A DNA stretch of 64,000 bases from PALSA-555 sp963821325 (GCA_963821325.1 CAWGDC010000001.1:979848-1043847), one strand, 5' to 3'. Shown: positions 46,273 to 56,651, counted from the first letter of the stretch. Numbers and translations: made by a program. The notes: generated by a model not told the origin, from the letters alone.

Positions 46273-47445
46273 GTGACGGCCATCATCGACTCGGACCAGC
46301 ACCTGTACGAGTCCCGCAACGCTGTGGGCGGACCACATCGACCCGGCCCTCCGTGACGAGGCCCTGGCCATCGTCGACGACGAGCTCGGCTACCCCTGGC
46401 TCACCTGGCGGGACCGCCGCCTCGACATCGCCGACGTGCAGCATGCCCGGGGACACCGCCGCGCTCGGCGCGCCGCCAGCGCCGCCGCGCAGCACCTGCC
46501 CCCGAGTACCGCTACGACGAGGCCCTGCCCGCCGACTACTGGGATCCGTCGGCCCGGGTCGGACGCCTGACCGCCTCGGGTCTCGACGAAGCGGTGCTGT
46601 TCCCGAACTTCGGGCTGCTGTGGGAGCGCCGGCTGTCGGAGTCACTGCCGGCCCTGACGGCCAACATGGCGGCCTGGAACCGGTGGTGCGCGACGGTCGT
46701 GCGCCGACGGGCGGGGCCGGCTTCATCCGGTCGCCCACCTGACGCTGCGGGACCCGGAGTGGCTGGAGGCCGACTGGCCGAGCTGTCGTCGGCGGGTGTG
46801 CGCCTCGGGCATGATCGCCCCGGCGGCCGTCGACGGCCGGCCCCTGTCGCACCCCGACCACGACCGGCTGTGGTCGGCCTTCGTCGACCACGGCGTCACG
46901 CCCGTGTTCCACGTCGCCGACCAGCCCCGGGTCCTCGACGAGGCCTTCTACACCGACCCCGACGAGAGCTTCGTCCCGACCTCGAGTCGGTCTTCCTCTG
47001 GGTCCCGCCGGCCATCGCCATGACCGACCTCATCGTGAACGGCGACGCTCGACCGGCACCCCGGGCTGCGCATCGGGATCGTCGAGCTCTCGTCGATCTG
47101 GGTGCCGCAGTACCTGCTGATGCTCGACGGCGGGTGGGAGTTCACCGCCCGGCTCAACGGCCGGCCGCTCGCGCCGCTGTCGATGCGGCCGAGCGAGTAC
47201 TTCCGCCGCCAGGTGCGGGTCTCGTCGTTCTCCTACGAGCAGCCCGCGCCGGCTCCGCAAAGGCCGGCGACCTCTTCATGTGCTGCAGCGACTTCCCGCA
47301 CTCGGAGGGCACCGCCACGCCGATCGAGGACTACGGCGCGATCGGCGAAGGCCCCGACGAGGACCCGGCGCTGTTCCACGACAACGTCGCGTTCCTGCTC
47401 GGACGACGGGCGCACGCTCCCGCCGCGCCGACGCCACTCAGCGCC
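46273..47445 (+). CDS. Amidohydrolase family protein (left-arm copy, many frameshifts)
   Basis: The amidohydrolase_2-type gene opens VTAIIDSDQHLYESRN, giving the D-x-H metal pair, and continues with DEAVLFPNFGLLWERRLS, HGVTPVFHVADQPR and DLFMCCSDFPHSEG, where Asp and His are candidate active residues. Frame changes near 46,320, 46,435, 46,500, 46,715, 46,980, 47,040 and 47,255 break it. GTG 46273 follows GAGAGGGGG. The end cannot be fixed because the region where the right copy has its stop is altered here. Confidence 0.72.
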
Positions 47446-48623
47446 CGCCTCGCACGGCAGCGACACGTACCGGCGGGTGAACGCCCCGTCGGCGAACACG
47501 CCCGCGTCGGCATCCACCACGAACTCCGGCGCGGCGCGGAGGCAGCTCCTCGAGCACGACGCGGCCCTGCAGCCGCGCCGCCGCCGCGCCGAGGCAGAAA
47601 TGGGCGCCGCTGCCGAACGTCAGGAGCCGCGCGATGCGGCGGGTGACGTCGAACGCGTCGGAGGTCGGGCCCGAACACGCGTGGGTCGCGGTTCGCCGCC
47701 GCCGTAGCAGAGCAGCACCCGGCTCCCGGCGGCCAGCGCGACGCCGCCCACGTCGACGTCGCTCGTCGTGACCCGACACAGGCCCTGCACGGGCGACACG
47801 AGGCGCAGGCACTCCTCGACCGCGGCGGGGACCAGGGACGGGTCGTCGAGCAGCCGGCGCCGCTGCTCGGGATAACGGGTGAGCAGCTCGGCCGCGCCGC
47901 CGAGCAGGCCCGGTCGCGGTGTCGTTGCCGCCCACGACCATCACGAACGCGTACCCGAGGATGTCCTCGGTCGCGCCGCCGACCTCGTCCGGGTCGAGGC
48001 GCGCCAGATCGGAGATGAGGTCCTCGCCCGGGTCGCCGCGTCGCGCCTCGATCTGGGCGCTGAAGTACTCGTACAGCTCGGCCAGCGCCGCCGGTCGCGC
48101 CGCCCTCGTGGCCGCCCGCGCCCGCCTGGACGAGGGCCTCGGTCCAGACCTCGAAACGGTCCCGGTCGGACGCGGGGACGCCCAGGTACTGCGCGACGAC
48201 GAAGCAGGGCACCGGCCGGGCGAGCAGCTCCACGAAGTCGCCGCGGCCCGTGTCGACGAGGCGCTCGACGCGGCGGCGCACGTCGCGCCGCAGCGCCGGC
48301 TCGAGCGCGCTCACCTGCCGGGGAGTGAACCCGCGGGCGACGAGGCGCCGGAACGTCGTGTGCTGCGGCGGGTCCATCATCACGAGGTTCGGCAGGAGCC
48401 CGATGGCCTCGATCTCGTTCTGGAAGGTGAGGCCCTGCGCGGACGAGAACGTGGCCGTGTCGCGCGCCGCGCCGAACACGTCGGCGAACCGGCTCAGCAC
48501 CCAGTACCCGCCGTCGGGCACGTGCTGCACCGGGTCGTGCTCGAGCAGGTGGCGGTACAGCGTGTAAGGATCCCGCCATGTGTCGCGCCCGAACGGCCGG
48601 TAGCGCAGCACCTCGGTCGTCAT
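47440..48623 (-). CDS. Cytochrome P450 (left-arm copy, frameshifted)
   Basis: This bacterial P450 of about 395 residues shows MMDPPQHTTFRRLVARGFTP in the first third, an I-helix VVGGNDTATG, an ExxR helix and the heme-ligand loop TFGSGAHFCLG. It needs a ferredoxin and reductase that are not in the window. Frame changes near 48,100, 47,930, 47,800, 47,660 and 47,540 are likely indels. ATG 48623 begins TTEVLRYRPFGRDTWRD. Its 3' end overlaps the convergent amidohydrolase gene; the native stop is lost here but is visible in the right arm. Confidence 0.82.
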
Positions 48624-48731
48624 GGTCGGTCCCTCAGCGAGCCGGGCGGGGTCGCGCGGCGCCCGCCGGGTCGTCTGCGGCGCGGCTCCCGCCGGGACGA
48701 CGATCGCTCGCCCGAGGGCCGCGTCGCGGCG

Positions 48732-49588
48732 GTGACGGCGTCGCTCCCGACGCTCGACTCGTCGGACCTGCCGGCGATCGCACGGCTCTGCCGAGCCGGC
48801 CTCGCCGACCCCCCGACGCCGGAGGACCTGGCCTCGTCACTGTTCACGCCGGATTGGCCCGTCACCGTCCGGGGCGATCCGGGCAGTGGTCTGGCGTCGT
48901 GCGTGCGCGAAGGCGGCGCTGCGCTGCGCCTGCTCGCCGTCCATCCCGTGGCCCGGGGCCGCGGGCTCGGGCCGGCGCTGCTCACGCCGCGGAGCACGAT
49001 CTCGCCGGGGCCGGGACCATCACCGTCGGCGCGGACGCGCCCGACTACCTCTTCCCGGGGTGGAATCGCCGGAGACGGCGATGCTGTGCCTGCTCGAGCG
49101 CCCCCGCTACGTCCGCGGCGAGGCGAACTTCAACATGGTCGTCGACCTGGACCATCTCCCCCCCGAGGAGCCGGGTGCGCCGGCGCGCGGACACGACGCG
49201 GCCGAGGTCGACGCCTGGCGGCGACCCACTGGCCGATGTGGCGCGTCGAGATGACGCGCTCCCTCGCACGTGGCCGGCTCATGATCGCCCGCGACGACGA
49301 GGGGATCGTGGCGTGCTGCTGCTGGGACGGTGCCCGCACCGGCTGGGTGGCCCCGTTCGCGGTGCGCCCGTCGGTGATCGGGCAGGGCCGCGGCCGCAGC
49401 GTGCTCCTCGGCGCGCTCCACCAGCTCCGCGCCGGGCCGCACGAGGCCGAGATCGGCTGGGTGGGCCCGATCGTCCCGTACGCGCAGACCGTCGGGGCGC
49501 GGATCCACCGGGTGTTCTCGTGTACCGCAAGCAGCGCACCGTGTCTGGTAGGCCTGCACCCGCCCCGCGAGGGGAGACCACCCGATGA
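48732..49588 (+). CDS. Tandem GNAT N-acetyltransferase (left-arm copy, frameshifted)
   Basis: The protein has two GNAT-like domains. The first has the acetyl-CoA loop VHPVARGRGLGPAL, the second VRPSVIGQGRGRSVLLGAL, ending EIGWVGPIVPYAQTVGARIHRVF. Tandem GNATs often keep one active domain; the substrate is unknown. Frame changes near 48,990, 49,065, 49,215 and 49,520 break it. GTG 48732 is the best start. It ends by overlapping the hybrid hydratase gene (ATGA at 49,585). Confidence 0.7.
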
Positions 49589-50271
49589 TCCTCGTCGACG
49601 GGCCCGTCGACCGGGCCACGTTCGAAGCCGGCACCGGGTGGGCGATCACGCCCCGCTGTTCCTGCAAGGCCGAACTGTGCGTCCCGCTGCCACCCGACGC
49701 GGCGACCGAGGACGGCGTCGACGTCGACGCCGTCGCCGGGCGCCTCGGGATGCCGGTCGTGCGCGACGAGGCCCACGACCTCGTCGCCGTCGGACCCGAG
49801 ACGTCGGTGACCGGGCGCGGGCGCGATCTTCAACCCGCCGGTGAGCAGCTCGGATTTGCGCAAGTCGCGGAAGCGGTCGACGCAATCTGCCCGGCAATCG
49901 AGATCGTCGACGACCGCCGCGCCGACTATCGCAACCTGGAGGTGCTGTCGGTGATCGCCGATAATTCCTGGAACGCCGGAATTGTGCTTGGCGACTTCGT
50001 GCGCTCCTGGCCGGAGCTCGAGTCGATCGAGGGTATCGTTGCAATGGACGGCACCATCACCGATCGCGGTTTTGGGCGCGATGTTCTTGGGCACCCATTC
50101 CATCCGGTGGCGTGGCTCGCCACGCATCTTGCCAGGATCGGAACGCCGTTGCGCGCTGGCGACATCGTCATGACCGGAAACCTGGTAACGACCAAATTTC
50201 CCGAGCCGCCTTGCGCCTACCGGTTCGATCTGATCGGCCTCGGCTCGGTCGAGGTCTCAATTAATGTCTAG
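49585..50271 (+). CDS. Hybrid reading frame: actinobacterial N-terminus joined to a 2-keto-4-pentenoate hydratase-like C-terminus (left copy)
   Basis: The 228-codon frame is open throughout but is a mosaic. Residues 1-80 (MILVDGPVDRATFEAGTGWA, CKAELCVPLPPDA) are GC-rich and look like the N-terminal part of an actinobacterial protein, which I recall as a thioredoxin-like family. Residues 81-228 (VDAICPAIEIVDDRRADYRN, LGHPFHPVAWLATHLARIG, AGDIVMTGNLV) are the C-terminal two thirds of a hydratase of the MhpD/FAH type with alphaproteobacterial codon use. The hydratase N-terminal helices are missing. I regard it as a junction artefact, or at best a recent fusion, rather than a functional protein. 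Confidence 0.7.
   Translation: MILVDGPVDRATFEAGTGWAITPRCSCKAELCVPLPPDAATEDGVDVDAVAGRLGMPVVRDEAHDLVAVGPETSVTGRGRDLQPAGEQLGFAQVAEAVDAICPAIEIVDDRRADYRNLEVLSVIADNSWNAGIVLGDFVRSWPELESIEGIVAMDGTITDRGFGRDVLGHPFHPVAWLATHLARIGTPLRAGDIVMTGNLVTTKFPEPPCAYRFDLIGLGSVEVSINV
49817..49830. other. Junction of actinobacterial and alphaproteobacterial DNA (left arm)
   Basis: Codon style changes abruptly here. Upstream nearly every third base is G or C; downstream AT-ending codons such as ATT, CTT, GCA and TTT become common. A GGGCGCG run at the joint would allow join by short homology. The mirrored joint lies at about 55,546-55,559 in the right arm. Confidence 0.65.
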
Positions 50272-50355
50272 CGCGCTTGCCGCTCCCTCCCCTCGCAAGC
50301 GGGGAGAGGGAGTTGTTGGCGTGACTTTCGCCCACGCGGCCTATAGCTTGAAGGC

Positions 50356-51326
50356 ATGGGCGCCCCGTTGGTCACACCGGTTATGAGCAGCAAGCCGGAC
50401 ATCGATCCCGTCGCGGCCAAGCAAGCCATCATTGAGTATTGCCTGCGCAAGGGCGCGCTGGTCGCCGGGGTTGCGGACCTCGACGCAGTGGAACGGATCG
50501 CGCCGGCGGGGCACCGGCCGAACGATCTGATGCCCCGCGTCAAGTCGGTGATCGCCGTCGGCGTCGGCGGCGCCACCCAGGCGCCTGGCGGGTGCCCGCC
50601 AAAGCGCTCAGCTATTTCGGCAGCACCGAGAGCCGCGGTTACAAGATCGTCTACGGGCTCGCCTTCTTTATCGAGCAGAAGTTTGGCGTGCCGGCAATCG
50701 ATTGTCCTCCCGACATGGACCCGGAACTGGGCGCGCGCTATCCGATCCAGAGCCTGAAATTGCACGCCGAACTGGCCGGCCTCGGCGCCCGCAGCCTGGC
50801 CGGCGATATCCTGCTGCACCCCGACTACGGCTACATGTATTACGCGTCGTGCTTCACCGAGCTGGCGCTGCCGCCGGACAAGCCGCTGGCCGAAAATCCA
50901 TGCCCGGCGCCGAGCTGCGTCAACATGTTCCGGCGCGAAGGCCGTACGCCCTGCATGAAATTTTGCCCGGCGCAGTGTCTGTCCGGCGAGATCGATGCCG
51001 AGGGCAAACAGGCGTCGATGCACTACGACATGGCCGCCTGCGCCGAACTGACCCAGCAGTTCGAGACCGTTCCGCAACTGTTGCGCGACGCCATCGCGAC
51101 GGACAATCCGGAAGAGCGCGAAGCGTTGCTCCTTGGCGAACGCAACAAGGTGCTGTGGTACAAGATGACCGTCGGCAATGGCGGGCTGTTCGCGCAGTGC
51201 TTCGAATGCATGCGGGTCTGCCCGGTTGCCACCAATGCGCCGCTTGCGGATCCGCTCAAGCGCGGCGCGGCGCACCGTGCCGCTGCGTCGCGAAAGGTGG
51301 GCAATGGCGGCGCCAACGCGGCGTGA
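50356..51326 (+). CDS. Iron-sulfur protein, epoxyqueuosine-reductase-like (left copy, frameshifted)
   Basis: The product is about 323 residues with two [4Fe-4S]-type cysteine clusters: CPAPSCVNMFRREGRTPCMKFCPAQC and, near the C-terminus, CFECMRVCPVAT. The overall order resembles QueG/reductive-dehalogenase-like iron-sulfur proteins without an obvious cobalamin site. One frame change near 50,580 spoils this copy; the right-arm copy is intact. It overlaps the ligase gene by 23 bases, so they form an operon. ATG 50356 is preceded by AT-richer sequence. Codon use is alphaproteobacterial. Confidence 0.75.
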
Positions 51327-52674
51327 GCGGCTCGGCGTCACGCACGAGATGATCGAGGCGTTCGGCCCGATCATTTTTGACCTCAGCACCAACGTTCAGG
51401 ACCGCCGCGGCGACCCGGTCCGGCTGTTGCAGTTCGATGAGATCGAGCGGCAACGGCCGGGCACGGGTTTGTCTGATCCCGAGATCGCTCAGCGGCTCGG
51501 GCTCGCCGCCGACCAGGTGACGTTCATTCGCGTGCTGCTCGAGCAGCGCCGCTTCAAGCCGGCGCGCTACTATCGCCTGTTCCAGCTCGGCGGCGGGCGG
51601 CGGTTCCGCACCGAGCGCGGCATGGAGCGCGACCCATATGAGGAGCCGCAATTCAGCACCGACGCTTTGGCGATCCGCGATGCATTGCGCTTTCGGCCCG
51701 ACCATGTGCGGCGCGAGCTTGAGAGCGGCCGTTGGACCGCCGACACTGTCGCCGGCTATCTGCAACGCTGGGCGCGCGAAACGCCGGACGCGATTGCTGT
51801 TGCCGCGCCCAGCCATCCGCCGGTCAGCTACGGCGCCGCACTCGACCGGACCGAACGGCTTGCCGCCGCGCTCGCGGCGCTTGGCGTGCAGCGCGGCGAT
51901 GTCGTTACGGTCCAGCTGCCGAGCACGCCGGAGTTTCTCGTCATCTATTATGCGGTCGCCCGGCTCGGTGGCGTGCTCTCGACTTGCACATGCCATATGG
52001 TCCCGCTGAAGCCGAGCCGCTGCTGCGCCATTCGCGCGCGCGTGCCGTGTTTTGCGGCGGCGCCACCGACAAATCCGACGCGCCCGGGATGTTCGCGACG
52101 CTTGCCGAACACTTGCCAAATCTTCAACACGTCATCACCGTCGGGCCGCCGCGACCGGGCGTGCATGCGCTGGAGGCGCTAATCGCCGGTGCCGGCCGGA
52201 GCGCGCTTCCGCCGCCGCCGGTCGCAACCGATGCGGCGCTGATGTGCTACACGTCGGGAACGTCGGACGCGCCCAAAGCAGTGCCGCACAGTTCTCAATC
52301 ACTGCTCGCCAATCCACGGCAATGCCTGCCGGTGTTCGATCTGAAACCCGGCGACCGGATCGTGAGTGCTTCGCCGCTGACTTACGCCTTTGGCCTGTTT
52401 GTGGCGAACGTTGCGCTGATGGCCGGCGTGAGGTTCGCACCGTTGCCGGCGTTCACGCCGCCGGCGCTCGCCGACTTGCTGGAGCAGGAGCAGCCGACCC
52501 ACGCTTTCGTCGCGCCCGCGCATGTTGCGGCGCTCCTCAAAGCCGGCCTGCTTGACGGGCGCGATCTCACCAGCCTCCGTCAGGTCATCGTGTCGGGGTC
52601 TATTGCGCGCCGGAACTCAAACGCGCGCTCGAAGATAAGCTGAACGGCGCCCGCGTCTTCGAGCTGTGGGGCAT
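51304..52674 (+). CDS. Acyl-CoA synthetase/AMP-ligase, truncated at the palindrome axis (left copy)
   Basis: The frame begins with about 110 residues not usual for the family (MAAPTRRERLGVTHEMIEAF, QRLGLAADQVTFIRVLLEQRRFKPARYY) and then gives an adenylate-forming enzyme: TPEFLVIYYAVARLGGVLST, the P-loop YTSGTSDAPKAVPHS, and RQVIVSGSYCAPEL after correcting one base. It ends at LNGARVFELWG, just where the adenylation domain continues with TE in real enzymes, so about 200 residues are missing. Frames change near 51,985 and 52,600. It is cut by the artefactual loop, not by evolution. Confidence 0.78.
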
Positions 52675-52709
52675 AGCAATACTCGAACCGAACCAAGTAG
52701 AGGGCATCG
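52675..52709. other. Palindrome loop resembling a nanopore sequencing adapter
   Basis: The loop begins AGCAATAC, continues with GAAC and AAGTA in order, and is AT-richer than either arm. From memory, the Oxford Nanopore ligation adapter bottom strand reads GCAATACGTAACTGAACGAAGT; the loop matches in order and spacing apart from about seven central bases and one inserted base. An adapter between a strand and its complement is what an unsplit duplex read contains. I therefore treat this as non-biological. Confidence 0.8.
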
Positions 52710-54064
52710 AGACGCGGCCGCCGTTCAGCTTATCTTCGAGCGCGCGTTGAGTTCCGGCGCGCAATAAGACCCCGACACGATGACCTGACGGAGGCTGGTG
52801 AGATCGCGCCCGTCAAGCAGGCCCGCTTTGAGGAGCGCCGCAACATGCGCGGGCGCGACGAAAGCGTGGGTCGGCTGCTCCTGCTCCAGCAAGGCGGCGA
52901 GCGCCGGCGGCGTGAACGCCGGCAACGGTGCGAACCTCACGCCGGCCATCAGCGCAACGTTCGCCACAAACAGGCCAAAGGCGTGAGTCAGCGGCGAAGC
53001 ACTCACGATCCGGTCGCCGGGTTTCAGATCGAACACCGGCAGGCATTGCCGTGGATTGGCGAGCAGCGATTGAGAACTGTGCGGCACTGCTTTGGGCGCG
53101 TCCGACGTTCCCGATGTGCAGCACATCAGCGCCGCATCGGTTGCGACCGGCGGCGGCGGAAGGCGCTCCGGCCGGCACCGGCGATTAGCGCCTCCAGCGC
53201 ATGCACGCCCGGTCGCGGCGGCCCGACGGTGATGACGTGTTGAAGATTCGGCAAGTGTTCGGCAAGCGTCGCGAACATCCCGGGCGCGTCGGATTTGTCG
53301 GTGGCGCCGCCGCAAAACACGGCACGCGCGCGCGAATGGCGCAGCAGCGGATCGGCTTCAGCGGGACCATATGGCATGTGCAAGGTCGAGAGCACGCCAC
53401 CGAGCCGGGCGACCGCATAATAGATGACGAGAAACTCCAGCGTGCTCGGCAGCTGGACCGTAACGACATCGCCGCGCTGCACGCCAAGCGCCGCGAGCGC
53501 GGCGGCAAGCCGTTCGGTCCGGTCGAGTGCGGCGCCGTAGCTGACCGGCGGATGGCTGGGCGCGGCAACAGCAATCGCGTCCGGCGTTTCGCGCGCCCAG
53601 CGTTGCAGATAGCCGGCGACAGTGTCGGCGGTCCAACGGCCGCTCTCAAGCTCGCGCCGCACATGGTCGGGCCGAAAGCGCAATGCATCGCGGATCGCCA
53701 AAGCGTCGGTGCTGAATTGCGGCTCTTCATATGGGTCGCGCTCCATGCCGCGCTCAGTGCGGAAACGCCGCCCGCCGCCGAGCTGGAACAGGCGATAGTA
53801 GCGCGCCGGCTTGAAGCGGCGCTGCTCGAGCAGCACGCGAATGAACGTCACCTGGTCGGCGGCGAGCCCGAGCCGCTGAGCGATCTCGGGATCAGACAAA
53901 CCCGTGCCCGGCCGTTGCCGCTCGATCTCATCGAACTGCAACAGGCGGACCGGGTCGCCGCGGCGGTCCTGAACGTTGGTGCTGAGGTCAAAAATGATCG
54001 GGCCGAACGCCTCGATCATCTCGTGCGTGACGCCGAGCCGCTCACGCCGCGTTGGCGCCGCCAT
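52710..54064 (-). CDS. Acyl-CoA synthetase/AMP-ligase, truncated (right copy)
   Basis: This is the mirror copy of the ligase at 51,304. It keeps the extra N-terminal region, RGDVVTVQLPSTLEFLVIYYAV, and the P-loop with one change (CTSGTSDAPKAVPHS instead of YTSGTSD). A frame change near 53,160 separates AGAGRSA from PPPPVATDAALM. The frame ends artificially at LNARSKIS near 52,725 because one A is missing and the loop follows. It overlaps the iron-sulfur gene by 23 bases at its start. Confidence 0.75.
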
Positions 54065-55013
54065 TGCCCACCTTTCGCGACGCAGCGGCACGGTGCGCCG
54101 CGCCGCGCTTGAGCGGATCCGCAAGCGGCGCATTGGTGGCAACCGGGCAGACCCGCATGCATTCGAAGCACTGCGCGAACAGCCCGCCATTGCCGACCGT
54201 CATCTTGTACCACAGCACCTTGTTGCGCTCGCCAAGGAGCAGCGCTTCGCGCTCCTCGGGATTATCCGTGGCGATAGCGTCGCGCAGCAATTGCGGAACG
54301 GTCTCGAACTGTTGGGTCAGTTCGGCGCAGGCGGCCATGTCATAGTGCATCGACGCCTGCTTGCCGTCGGCATCGATCTCGCCGGACAGACACTGCGCCG
54401 GGCAAAATTTCATGCAGGGCGTACGGCCTTCGCGCCGGAACATGTTGACGCAGCTCGGCGCCGGGCAGGGATTTTCGGCAAGCGGCTTGTCGGGCGGCAG
54501 CGCCAGCTCGGTAAAGCACGACGCGTAATACATGTAGCCGTAGTCGGGATGCAGCAGGATGTCACCGGCAAGGCTGCGCGCGCCGAGGCCGGCAAGCTCG
54601 GCGTGCAGCTTCAGGCTCTGCAGCGGATACCGGGCGCCCAGCTCAGGATCCATGTCCGGCGGGCAGTAGATCGACGGCACGCCGAATTTTTGCTCGATGT
54701 AAAACGCAAGTCCATAGACGATCTTGTAAGCGCGGCTCTCGGTACTGCCGAAATAGCTCAGCGCCTTAGCGGGCACGCGCCAGGCGCCTGCGGTCGAGCC
54801 GCCGACGCCGACCGCAATCACCGACTTCACCCGCGGCATCAGGTCCGACGGACGGTGCCCCGCCGGCGCGATCCGTTCGACCGCATCGAGATCGGCCACG
54901 CCCGCGACCAGCGCGCCCTTGCGCAAGCAATATTCGATGATGGCCTGTTTGGCGGCAACGGGATCGATATCCGGCTTGCTGCTCATAACCGGTGTGACCA
55001 ACGGGGCGCCCAT
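54042..55013 (-). CDS. Iron-sulfur protein, epoxyqueuosine-reductase-like (right copy, intact)
   Basis: The 323-residue frame is uninterrupted. Residues 190-215 carry CPAPSC, CMKFCPAQC and residues 285-297 CFECMRVCPVAT, consistent with two [4Fe-4S] clusters. Compared with the left copy it has changes such as FYIEQKFGVPSIYCPP for FFIEQKFGVPAIDCPP and many silent substitutions, so the two copies are natural alleles and not read errors of one molecule. Function unknown; relatives are oxidoreductases using iron-sulfur and sometimes cobalamin. Codon use is alphaproteobacterial. Confidence 0.8.
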   Translation of the reverse strand: MGAPLVTPVMSSKPDIDPVAAKQAIIEYCLRKGALVAGVADLDAVERIAPAGHRPSDLMPRVKSVIAVGVGGSTAGAWRVPAKALSYFGSTESRAYKIVYGLAFYIEQKFGVPSIYCPPDMDPELGARYPLQSLKLHAELAGLGARSLAGDILLHPDYGYMYYASCFTELALPPDKPLAENPCPAPSCVNMFRREGRTPCMKFCPAQCLSGEIDADGKQASMHYDMAACAELTQQFETVPQLLRDAIATDNPEEREALLLGERNKVLWYKMTVGNGGLFAQCFECMRVCPVATNAPLADPLKRGAAHRAAASRKVGNGGANAA

Positions 55014-55097
55014 GCCTTCAAGCTATAGGCCGCGCGGGCGAAAGTCACGCCAACAACTCCCTCTCCCCGCTTGCGAGAAGAGGGAGCAGCAAGCGCG

Positions 55098-55786
55098 CTA
55101 GACATTAATTGAGACCTCGACCGAGCCGAGGCCGATCAGATCGAACCGGTAGGCGCAAGGCGGCTCGGGAAATTTGGTCGTTACCAGGTTTCCGGTCATG
55201 ACGATGTCGCCAGCGCGCAACGGCGTTCCGATCCTGGCAAGATGCGTGGCGAGCCACGCCACCGGATGGAATGGGTGCCCAAGAACATCGCGCCCAAAAC
55301 CGCGATCGGTGATGGTGCCGTCCATTGCAACGATACCCTCGATCGACTTGAGCTCCGGCCAGGAGCGCACGAAGTCGCCAAGCACAATTCCGGCGTTCCA
55401 GGAATTATCGGCGATCACTGAAAGGACCTCCAGGTTGCGATAGTCGGCGCGGCGGTCGTCGACGATCTCGATTGCCGGGCAGATCGCGTCGACCGCTTCC
55501 GCGACTTCCGCGAATCCAAGGGCGCGACCGCGGGGTTCAAGATCGCGCCCGCGCCCGGTCACCGACGTCTCGGGGTCCGACGGCGACGAGGTCGTGGGCC
55601 TCGTCGCGCACGCACCGGCATCCCGAGGCGCCCGGCGACGGCGTCGACGTCGACGCCGTCCTCGGTCGCCGCGTCGGGTGGCAGCGGGACGCACACCTCG
55701 GCCTTGCAGGCGCCGCGGCGCGTGATCGCCCACCCGGTGCCGGCTTCGAACGTGGCCCGGTCGACGGGCCCGTCGACGAGGATCAT
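55098..55786 (-). CDS. Hybrid hydratase reading frame (right copy, one frameshift)
   Basis: This mirror of the 49,585 frame has the same actinobacterial start (MILVDGPVDRATFEAGTGWA) and the same alphaproteobacterial hydratase end (AVDAICPAIEIVDD to SIEGIVAMDGTITDRG and beyond). The joint reads TGRGRDLEPRGRALGFAEV here and TGRGRDLQPAGEQLGFAQV in the left arm, so the two differ around the junction. A frame change near 55,610 follows GRLGMPV. Confidence 0.65.
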
Positions 55787-56651
55787 CGGGTGGTCTCCTC
55801 TCGCGGGGCGGGTGCAGGCCTACCGACGCGGTGCGCTGCTTGCGGTACACGAGGAACACCCGGTGGATCCGGGCCCCGACCGTCACCGCGTACGGGACGA
55901 TCGGGCCCACCCAGCCGATCTCGGCGTCGTGGCGGCCCGCGGCGCGCAGGCGGTGCAGCGCCCCGAGGAGCACCCCGCGGCCCCGGCCCTGCCCGATGGC
56001 CGACGGGCGGACCGCGACCGGCCCCACCCAGCCGGTGCGGGCGCCGTCCCAGCAGCAGAACGCCACGATCCCCTCGTCGTCGCGGGCGATCATGAGGCGG
56101 CCCGCGTGCGAGGCCGCGGATCGCCTCGACCCGCCACATCGGCCAGTGGGTCGCCAGCCAGGCGTCGACCTCGTCGGCGTCGTCGTCCCCCGCGACCGAC
56201 GCGCCCGGCTCCGCGGGGGAAGTCGTGCCAGGTCGACGACCAGGTTGAGGTTCGCCTCCCCGCGGACGTAGCGGCGGCGCTCCAGCAGGCACAGCATCGC
56301 CGTCTCGGCGGTGTCGACCCCCGGGAACAGGTAGTCGGGGGCGTCCGCCCCGACGGTGATCGTCGTCGCGTCCGCCAGGTCGGCCTCGGCGGCGTCGAGC
56401 AGCGCCCGGCCCAGCCCGCGGCCGCGGGCCGACGGGATGGACGACGAGGAGCCGCAGCGCCGCGCCGCCGTCACGGACGCACGTCGCCACGACCCCGTGC
56501 CGGGTCGCCGCGGACCGTGACCGGCCAGCCCGGCGTGAACAGCGACGCGGCGCAGGTCGTCCTCGGTGGGGGCGCCGACCATCCCGGTCTCGCACAGGCG
56601 GGCGATCGTGGGCACGTCCGCGGGCTCCAGCGTCGGGAACGCCGCCGTCAT
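55783..56651 (-). CDS. Tandem GNAT N-acetyltransferase (right copy, frameshifted)
   Basis: This copy starts MTAAFPTLEPADVPTIARLCETG and contains the second-domain loop VRPSAIGQGRGRGVLLGALHRL and EIGWVGPIVPYAVTVGARIHRVFLVYRKQRT. Frame changes near 56,545, 56,445, 56,225 and 56,110 interrupt it. Its stop overlaps the hybrid hydratase start (ATGA), as in the left arm. Amino acid differences to the left copy are scattered, about one in ten. Confidence 0.7.

Larger units (their letters stand above)
41385..52674 (+). repeat. Left arm of an 11-kb imperfect palindrome
   Basis: The sequence from about 41,385 to 52,674 is matched in reverse complement by about 52,710-64,000. For example, bases near 52,641 pair with 52,727 and those near 42,411 with 62,983, so there is a net difference of only about 26 bases along the arm. 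The sulfotransferase stretch (42.9-44.1 kb) is almost identical in both arms, whereas the P450, GNAT and iron-sulfur genes differ by many silent changes. The right end of the window truncates the other arm, so full length is unknown. Confidence 0.95.

Noticed and set aside
47440..49590. A P450-GNAT-dioxygenase natural product cluster
   Set aside because: No synthase, peptide or carrier-protein gene is present. The genes are single units on alternating strands, more like scattered catabolic enzymes.
49585..50271. A novel fused enzyme combining a thioredoxin-like N-terminus and a hydratase
   Set aside because: Codon use changes at the joint and both partners are truncated, which fits a chimera better than a functional fusion.
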